The notes under the pieces: generated by a model | Databases searched by the model: none | Told to the model about the DNA's origin: nothing | The model's input: only the letters and a program-made list of their open reading frames with translations | Shown: in pieces, positions 57,201-64,000 of the stretch | Layout of the letters: every line of letters begins with the position of its first letter | Numbering within the stretch: position 1 is the first letter of the stretch | Assembly (NCBI GenBank): GCA_033782935.1 | Contig: JAWQEG010000369.1 | Span: forward strand, 191,501 to 255,500 | Source: Petrolisthes cinctipes | Lineage: Eukaryota > Arthropoda > Malacostraca > Decapoda > Porcellanidae | Reading direction: 5' to 3' | DNA: 64,000 bases | Made by a program: the position numbers and the translations under genes

Positions 57201-57642
57201 GCAAGGAGTAGACATGTACAGATCGCTTCTGTGACCCAAAAATATCGAATTTTCGAATGTTTTAAACTGAATTTGGGATGTAAACGGGTACAGAAGATGC
57301 ATGCACATATCGACTTTGGGCACCCAAAATATCGATTTTGAGCATGTTTTGGGCCTGCATTTTGAAAATACTCTATCACGGAGTAGGCATGTACAGATCG
57401 CTTCTGGTACACATAAATATCGAATTTTCGGGAGTTTTGAGCCTGAATTTGAGATATAAACGGGTACAGAAGATGCATGCACATATCGACTTTGGGCACC
57501 TAAAATATCGATTTTTAGCATGTTTTGGGCGTATATCTTGAAAATATTCTAGCACTGAGTAGGCATATATGGATCGCTTCTGGGACCCAAAAATATCGAA
57601 TTTTCAAGTCTTTTGAGCCTGAATTTGGGATATAAACGGGTA
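54298..57642. repeat. 3345-bp higher-order unit of block C, copy 1 (19 monomers)
   Basis: The unit recurs at 57643-60987 with an offset of 3345 bp (19 x 176 plus 1). Predicted translations of several hundred codons in the two copies agree except for one residue (near 55.23 versus 58.57 kb, AGAATGATTT versus AGCATGATTT), so divergence is very low. The left border is where GGGTACAGAAG becomes GGGTATAGAAG (54297/57642). Shared private markers include TACTCTTTAACGGAG, AATATGGAATTTTC and the T-run monomer near 56.72 kb. Confidence 0.9.
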
Positions 57643-60600
57643 TAGAAGATAAATACACATATTGACTTTGGGCACCAAAAATATTAATTTCCAGCATGTT
57701 TTGCGCCTGTATTTTGAAAATACTCTTTAACGGAGTAGGCATGTACAGATCGCTTTTGGGAACCAAAAATATCGAATTTTCGGGTGTTTTGAGCCTGAAT
57801 TTGAGATATAAACGGGTACAGAAGATGCATGCACATATCGACTTTTTGCACTTAAAATATCGATTTTTAGCATGTTTTGGGCCTGTATTGTGAAAATACT
57901 CTAACACGGAGTAGACATGTACAGTACGCTTCTGGGACCAAAAAATATCGAATTTTCGGGTGTTTTGAGTCTGAATTTGAGATATAAACGGGTACAGAAG
58001 ATGAATGCACATATCGACTTTGGGCACCTAAAATGTCGATTTTTAGCATGTTTTGGGCCCATATCTTCAATATATTCTAGCACTGAGTAGGCATGTACAG
58101 ATCGCTTCTGGGACCAAAAAATATGGAATTTTCGGGTATTTTGAGCCTGAATTTGGGAAATAAACGGGTACAGAAGATGCATACACTTATTGACTTTGGG
58201 CACCTAAAATATCGATTTTCAGCATGTTTTGTGCCTGTATATTGAAAATACTTTAACACGGAGTAGGCATGTACAGATCGCTTCTGGGACCCAAAAATAT
58301 CGAATTTTCGGGTGTTCTGAACCTGAATTTGAGATATAAACGGGTACAGAAGATGCATGCACATATCGACTTTGGGCACCTAAAATATTGATTTTCAGCA
58401 TGTTTTGGGCCTGTATTTTTGAAAATACTCTAACACGGAGTAGGCATGTACAGATCGCTTCTGGGACCCAAAAATATCGAATTTTTGGGTGTTTTGAGCC
58501 TGAATTTGAGATATAAACGTGTACAGAAGATGCATGCACATATCGACTTTGGGCACCTAAAATATAGATTTTTAGCATGATTTGGGCCCATACATTGAAA
58601 AAAATATAGCACTGAGTAAGCATGTACAGATCGCTTCTGGGACCCAAAAATATCGAATTTTCGGGTGTTTTAAGCTTGAATTTGAGATATAAACGGGTAC
58701 AGAAGATGCATGCACATATCGACTTTGGACACATTAAATATCGATTTTTAGCATGTTTTGAGCCTATATTTTGAAAACATTCTAGCACTGAGTAGGCATG
58801 TACAGATCGCTTCTGGGACCCAAAAATATCGAATTTTCGGGTGTTTTGAGCCTTAATTTGGGATATAAACGGGTACAAAAGATGCATACACATATTGAAT
58901 TTGGGCAACTAAAATATCGATTTTTAGCATGTTTTGGGCCTGTATATTGAAAATACTCTAACACGGAGTAGGCATGTACAGATCGCTTCTGGGAACCAAA
59001 AATATCGAATTTTCGGGAGTTTTGAGCCTGATTTTGAGATATAAACGGGTACAGAAGATGCATGCACATATTGACTTTGGGCACCCAAAATATCGATTTT
59101 TAGCATGTTTTGGGCCTACATTTTGAAAATATTCTAGCACTAAGTAGGCATGTACAGATCGCTTCTGGAACCCAAAAATATCGAATTTTAGAGTGTTTTT
59201 AACCTGAATTTGGGATATAAACGGGTAAAGAAGATGCATGCACATATTGACTTTGGGCACCCAAAACATCGATTTTGAGCATATTTTGAGTTTGTATTTT
59301 GAAAATACTATAACACGGAGTAGGCATGTACAGATCGCTTCTGGGACACAAAAATATCGAATTTTCGTGTGTTTTGAGCCTGAATTTGAGATATAAACGG
59401 GTACAGAAGATGCATTCACATATCGACTTTGGGCACCTAAAATATCGATTTTTAGCATGTTTTGGGCGTATATTTTGAAAACATTCTAGCACTTAGTAGG
59501 CATGTACAGATCACTTCTGGGACCCAAAAATGTCGAATTTTAGGGTGTTTTGAGCCTGAATTTGGGATATAAACAGACACAGAAGATGCATACACATATT
59601 GACTTTGTGCACCTAAAATATAGATTTTCAGCATGTTTTGGGCCTGTATTTTGAAAATACTCTAACACGGAGTAGGCATGTACAGATCGCTTCTGGGACC
59701 CAAAAATATCGAATTTTCGGGTGTTTTGAGCCTGAATTTGAGATATAAACGGGTACAGAAGATGCATGCACATATCGACTTTGGACACATTAAATGTCGA
59801 TTTTTAGCATGTTTTGAGCCTATATTTTGAAAACATTCTAGCACTGGGTAGGCATGTACACATCGCTTCTGGGACCCAAACATATTGAATTTTCGGGTGT
59901 TTTGAGCCTGAATTTGAGATATAAACGGGTACTGAAGATGCATACACATATCGACTTTTTGCACCTAAAATTTTGATTTTGATTATGTTTTGGGTCTGTA
60001 TCTTGAAAACATTCTAGCAAGGAGTAGGCATGTACAGATCGCTTCTGTGACCCCAATAAATTTTTTTTTTCGAGTGTTTTAAACCTGAATTTGGGATGTA
60101 AACGGGGACAGAAGATGCATGCACATATCGACTTTGGGCACCCAAAATATCGATTTTGAGCATGTTTTGGGCCTGTATTTTGAAAATACTCTAACACGGA
60201 GTAGGTATGTACAGATCGCTTCTGGGACCCAAAAATATCGAATTTTCGAGTGTTTTGAGCCTGAATTTGAGATATAAACGGGTACAGAAGATGCATGCAC
60301 ATATTGACTTTGGACACATTAAATATCGATTTTTAGCATGTTTTGAGCCTATATTTTGAAAACATTCTAGCACTGAGTAGGCATGTACACATCGCTTAAG
60401 GGACCCAAAAATATTGAATTTTCGGGTGTTTTGAGCCTGAATTTGAGATATAAACGGGTACTGAAGATGCATGTACATATCGACTTTTTGCACCTAAAAT
60501 ATCGATTTTGATTATGTTTTGGGTCTGTATCTTTAAAACATTCTAGCAAGGAGTAGACATGTACAGATCGCTTCTGTGACCCAAAAATATCGAATTTTCG

Positions 60601-60987
60601 AATGTTTTAAACTGAATTTGGGATGTAAACGGGTACAGAAGATGCATGCACATATCGACTTTGGGCACCCAAAATATCGATTTTGAGCATGTTTTGGGCC
60701 TGCATTTTGAAAATACTCTATCACGGAGTAGGCATGTACAGATCGCTTCTGGTACACATAAATATCGAATTTTCGGGAGTTTTGAGCCTGAATTTGAGAT
60801 ATAAACGGGTACAGAAGATGCATGCACATATCGACTTTGGGCACCTAAAATATCGATTTTTAGCATGTTTTGGGCGTATATCTTGAAAATATTCTAGCAC
60901 TGAGTAGGCATATATGGATCGCTTCTGGGACCCAAAAATATCGAATTTTCAAGTCTTTTGAGCCTGAATTTGGGATATAAACGGGTA
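57643..60987. repeat. 3345-bp higher-order unit of block C, copy 2 (19 monomers)
   Basis: This copy is nearly identical to the one at 54298-57642. The last monomers of copy 1 and copy 2 (about 57.2-57.6 and 60.5-61.0 kb) are also alike, including the short ATTTTCGAATGTTTTAAACTG monomer. Very recent amplification is inferred. An assembly duplication is the alternative and cannot be excluded from sequence alone. Confidence 0.9.
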
Positions 60988-61790
60988 TAGAAGATAAATA
61001 CACATATTGACTTTGGGCACCAAAAATATTAATTTCCAGCATGTTTTGCGCCTGTATTTTGAAAATACTCTTTAACGGAGTAGGCATGTACAGATCGCTT
61101 CTGGGACCCAAAAATATCGAATTTTCGGGTGTTTTGAGCCTGAATTTGAGATATAAACGGGTACAGAAGATGCATGCACATATCGACTTTTTGCACTTAA
61201 AATATCGATTTTTAGCATGTTTTGGGCCTGTATTGTGAAAATACTCTAACACGGAGTAGACATGTTCAGTACGCTTCTGGGACCAAAAAATATCGAATTT
61301 TCGGGTGTTTTGAGTCTGAATTTGAGATATAAACGGGTACAGAAGATGAATGCACATATCGACTTTGGGCACCTAAAATATTGATTTTCAGCATGTTTTG
61401 GGCCTGTATTTTTGAAAATACTCTAACACGGAGTAGGCATGTACAGATCGCTTCTGGGACCCAAAAATATCGAATTTTCGGGTGTTTTGAGCCTGAATTT
61501 GAGATATAAACGTGTACAGAAGATGCCTGCACATATCGACTTTGGGCACCTAAAATATAGATTTTTAGCATGATTTGGGCCCATACATTGAAAAAAATAT
61601 AGCACTGAGTAAGCATGTACAGATCGCTTCTGGGACCCAAAAATATCGAATTTTCGGGTGTTTTAAGCTTGAATTTGAGATATAAACGGGTACAGAAGAT
61701 GCATGCACATATCGACTTTGGACACATTAAATATCGATTTTTAGCATGTTTTGAGCCTATATTTTGAAAACATTCTAGCACTGAGTAGGC
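60988..61790. repeat. 3345-bp unit of block C, truncated copy 3 with a two-monomer deletion
   Basis: The third copy follows copy 2 at 3345 bp until about 61374. There it jumps ahead: the offset to copy 2 becomes 2993 bp, a loss of 352 bp or exactly two monomers. It continues to about 61790, where the order changes to other subtypes. It differs from copies 1 and 2 by CTTCTGGGACCC for CTTTTGGGAACC near 61.10 kb and by CATGTTCAGTACG near 61.26 kb. It is therefore a little older than the event that made copies 1 and 2 alike, or was patched by conversion. Confidence 0.82.
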
Positions 61791-63015
61791 ATGTACAAAT
61801 CGCTTCTGGGACCCAAAAATGTTGAATTTTCGGGTTTTTTGAGACTGAATTTGAGATATAAACGGGTACTGAAGATCCATGAACATATCGACTTTTTGCA
61901 CCTAAAATATCGATTTTGATTATGTTTTGGGTCTGTATCTTGAATACATTCTAGCAAGGAGTAGGCATGTACAGATCGCTTCTGTGACATAAAAATATCG
62001 AATTTTCGAGTGTTTTGAGCCTGAATTTGGGAAATAAACGGGTACTGAAGATGCATACACATATTGACTTTGGGCACCTAAAATATTGATTTTCAGCATG
62101 TTTTGGGCCTGTATATTGAAAATACTCTAACACAGAGTAGGCATGTACAGATCGCTTCTGGGACCCAAAAATATCGAATTTTCAGGTGTTTTGAGCCAGA
62201 ATTTGAGATATAAACGGGTACAGAAGATGCATGCACATATCGACTTTGGACACATTAAATTTCGATTTTTAGCATGTTTTGAGCCTATATTTTGAAAACA
62301 TTCTAGCACTGGGTAGGCATGTACACATCGCTTCTGGGACCCAAAAATATTGAATTTTCGGGTGTTTTGAGCCTGAATTTGAGATATAAACGGGTACTGA
62401 AGATGCATGCACATATCGACTTTTTGCACCTAAAATATCGATTTTGATTATGTTTTGGGTCTGTATCTTGAAAACATTCTAGCAAGGAGTAGGCATGTAC
62501 AGATCGCTTCTGGGACCCCAAATTTTTTTTTTTTCGAGTGTTTTAAACCTGAATTTGGGATGTAAACGGGGACAGAAGATGCATGCACATATCGACTTTG
62601 GGCACCCAAAATATCGATTTTGAGCATGTTTTGGGCCTGCATTTTGAAAATACTCTATCACGGAGTAGGCATGTACAGATCGCTTCTGGTACACAAAAAT
62701 ATCGAATTTTCGGGTGTTTTGAGCCTGAATTTGGGAAATAAACGGGTACAGAAGATGCATACACATATTGACTTTGGGCACCTATAATATCGATTTTCAG
62801 CATGTTTTGGGCCTGTATATTGAAAATACTCTAACACGGAGTAGGCATGTACAGATCGCTTCTGGGACCCAATAATATCGAATTTTCGGGAGTTTTGAGC
62901 CTGAATTTGAGATATATACGGGTACAGAAGATGCATGCACATATCGACTTTGGGCACCCAAAATATCGATTTTCAGCATGTTTTGGGCCTGTATTGTGAA
63001 AATACTCTAACACGG

Positions 63016-63017
<2 letters not shown>
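61791..63017. repeat. Terminal seven monomers up to the array edge
   Basis: The last monomers do not continue the 3345-bp unit. They mix the block B-like CTGTGACATAAAAATATCG monomer (61.98 kb) with block C subtypes, including GGGTAGGCATGTACACATCG (62.31 kb) and the longest T run of the array (62523-62536). The final monomer is broken after CACGGAGTA at 63019/63017, where a TAT repeat takes over. I see no gradual decay toward the edge, so the junction is a clean break. Confidence 0.8.

Positions 63018-63047
<30 letters not shown>
63018..63047 (-). repeat. (TAT)10 microsatellite = presumed 3' tail of the LINE
   Basis: Ten perfect TAT units (ATA on the minus strand) lie exactly between the broken satellite monomer and the unique sequence. 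Read on the minus strand they come immediately after the 3' untranslated region of the retrotransposon. Several non-LTR elements end in short simple repeats instead of poly(A); the Drosophila I factor, which ends in TAA repeats, is the known example. I infer that this is the element's tail rather than an independent microsatellite. Confidence 0.75.
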
Positions 63048-63048
<1 letters not shown>

Positions 63049-63250
63049 GAAGCTGTCATAGCCTCCCAACAGGGTGCAGACACATCAATAGATGGATCCA
63101 CACAAAATACCTGGGGAGTACTGAAGAGAGACTACAACAACTAAGAAAAAAGGAAAGGTGCTACTGAGTATAGAGAGCCCAAAAGAAAAAACTAGTTGTG
63201 AATGAAAGCTTATACAAAAGAAAAGATATGATTTTTAAAAAATAGACAAA
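63048..63250 (-). other. Presumed 3' untranslated region of the LINE
   Basis: These 203 bases separate the LINE stop codon from its simple-repeat tail. The plus strand has A-rich runs (AAGAAAAAAGGAAAGG near 63.14 kb, AAAAGAAAAAACTAG near 63.18 kb and AAAATATGATTTTTAAAAAA-like sequence near 63.23 kb). No open frame or RNA gene was recognised. The section is not satellite-like. Confidence 0.6.
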
Positions 63251-63709
63251 CTACTGTTGCAATAAGACATTAACTTTAGATTTAAAACCAGTAATATCAG
63301 TTGACTGTACAACCTCGTTAGGCAGATGATTCCATAAGGTAATCATAGAAGGAATAAAACAACGAGAAAATTGAGATGTAGAAGCATTAATTAGAGTCAT
63401 GGCAAAGTCATTAAGACTCCTTGTAAACCTTGTTATGCGAGTCGGAATAAAACGTTCAGGTAAAACACTATGCAGGGGATGCCGAGTATTGTTAAAAATT
63501 TTGAATACAAGACTAAGGGCACCAACCTGACGCCGATGATGGAGATCAAGAGATACAGCAGGTAGAACAAATTTTATAGAAGTAAGAGCTCTGTCAAGCA
63601 ACTTTAGATGACAGTCAGCAGCAGAGTTCCAAACAGAAGAGCAATATTCAAAGTGAGGCAAAATAAAAGCATAAAAGGATTTTAAGACTATGGTTTCACA
63701 CGCAAATTT
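63251..63709 (-). pseudogene. LINE reverse transcriptase, C-terminal domain (3' part after a frameshift)
   Basis: The frame opens after a TAA at about 63710 and runs to a TAG at 63251-63253, about 152 codons. It contains the hallmark order of the region downstream of the reverse transcriptase in jockey/CR1-like LINEs: ILPHFEYCSSVWNSAA, then LKLLDRAL, then LDLHHRRQVGAL, then LVFKIFNN with a RHPLH motif, then RCFIPSMITLWNHLP near the end. In intact relatives this domain is continuous with the reverse transcriptase. Here it lies in a different frame from the upstream part (63688-64000). The function of this domain is not catalytic as far as known. A conventional ATG lies at 63661, but translation would start far upstream, so I do not treat this as a separate gene. 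Confidence 0.85.
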
Positions 63710-64000
63710 TTAAAACACTTGCGGAGTAAACCAATCTTTTGTGCAATAGTAGAAGATAAGGAACGAATATGCCTTTCAAAGGTCAACTTGGGATCAAGAG
63801 TCACTCCCAACAAATGCAAACCTGTCACATCCTCAATTTGTTCACCAGAAATATGCAAACAAGGATGAGGAGGAACCAAAGTGCGTGATCTGCTAATAAT
63901 CATGGAGTGAGTTTTCTTGGCATTAAGCTTCATACCCCAAAGTTCACACCAAGAAGTAATCTTAGCCAAGTCCCTGCTTAGGGATGCTGCAACTTCAATT
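63688..64000 (-). pseudogene. LINE reverse transcriptase, end of RT domain (5' part, truncated by the window)
   Basis: This frame is open from the right edge to a TAG at 63688-63690, about 103 codons. It holds the segment that in LINE reverse transcriptases follows the catalytic aspartates: ASLSRDLAKITSWCELWGMK, a KKTHSMIISRSRT strand, LLGVTLDPKLTFERHI and AQKIGLLRKCFKNL. The catalytic (F/Y)ADD box would lie a short way upstream, beyond base 64000, so activity cannot be judged. Reading frame is lost near 63.70 kb in a TTTTAAAAATTTG tract. The downstream homology resumes in a frame that would fit if one base had been deleted there. The protein would copy the element's RNA into DNA at a nicked target. 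Confidence 0.87.

Larger units (their letters stand above)
1..63017. repeat. Satellite DNA array, 176-bp monomer, about 358 head-to-tail copies
   Basis: The same roughly 176-bp sequence recurs without interruption from base 1 to 63017, always in the same orientation. Nearly every monomer carries recognisable landmarks in fixed order: CATGTACAGATCGCTTCTGG, an AAAATATCGAATTTT block, GATATAAACGGG, the 8-bp palindrome TGCATGCA (or TGCATACA), ATATCGACTTT, AAAATATCGATTTT, GCATGTTTTG and a GGAGTAGG end. Length changes of 1-3 bp occur in some monomers, mostly in A or T runs. My eye-built consensus has 30 C, 40 G, 52 A and 54 T, about 40% GC. It contains one ClaI-type ATCGAT and one TGTACA per monomer, which would give a ladder in a digest. 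I see no gene inside the array. A satellite of near-nucleosomal period organised in higher-order repeats is typical of centromeric or other heterochromatic blocks, but location is inference. Confidence 0.98.
50681..63017. repeat. Block C: terminal satellite block
   Basis: About 70 monomers lie between block B and the array edge. Distinctive subtypes are GGAGTCGGCATG, ACATCGATTTTGAGCATATTTTGAG, GACACAGAAG, GGGTAGGCATGTACACATCG and a monomer with a T run after GACCCC. Monomers with GCATATATAG or GCATATATGG followed by the AATATTAATTTCC linker, typical of block A and which I did not find in block B, reappear here at 54.22, 57.57 and 60.91 kb. The block is dominated by the 3345-bp duplication. 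No gene is visible. Confidence 0.8.
63018..64000 (-). mobile_element. 3' end of a non-LTR (LINE) retrotransposon, running off the window
   Basis: Read leftwards from 64000, the parts are: the end of a reverse-transcriptase domain, the conserved C-terminal extension typical of jockey/CR1-like LINEs, a TAG stop at 63251-63253, a 203-bp 3' untranslated region, and a ten-unit ATA tail touching the satellite. No second satellite flank or target-site duplication can be seen, because the 5' part lies beyond the right edge. The element is decayed, since one frameshift breaks the reading frame. It may have inserted into the satellite array (which would then resume to the right) or at its border. Clade assignment within the LINEs is tentative. 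Confidence 0.82.

Noticed and set aside
1..63017. CRISPR array
   Set aside because: Regular spacing comes from contiguous 176-bp monomers; there are no short repeats with unique spacers and no cas genes, and the context is eukaryotic.
1..63017. A further ancestral 22-bp unit (176 = 8 x 22)
   Set aside because: The ATCG boxes fit multiples of 22 bp, but only four of the eight 22-bp blocks resemble each other; the 88-bp dimer explains most of the signal.
63018..63047. Independent microsatellite at the array border
   Set aside because: Possible, but its exact position at the end of the LINE 3' region makes it more likely the element's own tail.
62935..63144. Plus-strand open frame with ten isoleucines across the array edge
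   Set aside because: The isoleucine run is the TAT/ATT microsatellite read in frame; it joins satellite and LINE antisense sequence and has no gene features.
63251..63661. A separate 136-codon cellular gene
   Set aside because: Its motifs are those of LINE C-terminal regions, and homology continues upstream of the ATG into the preceding codons of the same element.

Overview
Almost the whole window (about 1-63017) is one uninterrupted head-to-tail satellite DNA array with a 176-bp monomer, about 358 monomers in all. The monomer is about 40% GC. No inverted monomer and no foreign insertion was seen inside the array. It ends abruptly at 63017 against a short TAT/ATT microsatellite. That is followed by about 950 bp of unique-looking sequence: the 3' end of a non-LTR (LINE) retrotransposon on the minus strand, running off the right edge. 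The window is eukaryotic, probably from an animal and more likely an invertebrate: the reverse-transcriptase C-terminus resembles jockey/CR1-like elements common in invertebrates, and the satellite consensus shows no overall CpG depletion. Species cannot be named. There are no cellular genes, tRNAs, rRNAs or CRISPR arrays.

Layout. (A) 1 to about 20.2 kb: higher-order repeat (HOR) units of up to 31 monomers (5453 bp). There are five copies of unequal length (28, 31, 12, 36 and a remnant), marked by gain or loss of whole monomers, plus an apparently perfect 1406-bp (8-monomer) tandem duplication at 15.3-18.1 kb. (Transition) about 20.2-21.9 kb: more scrambled monomers. (B) about 21.9-50.7 kb: a mosaic in which segments recur at offsets of 704, 2641, 3522, 3696, 5279, 6160, 9151 and 15839 bp, each close to a whole number of monomers, with no single HOR period. 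(C) about 50.7-63.0 kb: a 1056-bp (6-monomer) pair, then a very young 3345-bp (19-monomer) unit present twice in full and a third time in part, using some monomer types otherwise seen only in block A.

The monomer is itself a fossil dimer: its two 88-bp halves align head-to-tail at 60 of 88 positions (68%) in a consensus I built by eye. The array therefore has at least four levels: 88-bp half, 176-bp monomer, multi-monomer HOR, and kilobase-scale duplications of HOR parts. The minus strand of the satellite is poor in stop codons, so it is covered with overlapping open frames of 60-263 codons; these are treated as non-coding.

The LINE fragment reads right to left: end of the reverse-transcriptase region, a one-base frameshift near 63.70 kb, the conserved C-terminal domain, a stop, a 203-bp 3' UTR, and a ten-unit ATA tail that abuts the satellite. 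This is the expected geometry for target-primed insertion into or beside the array.
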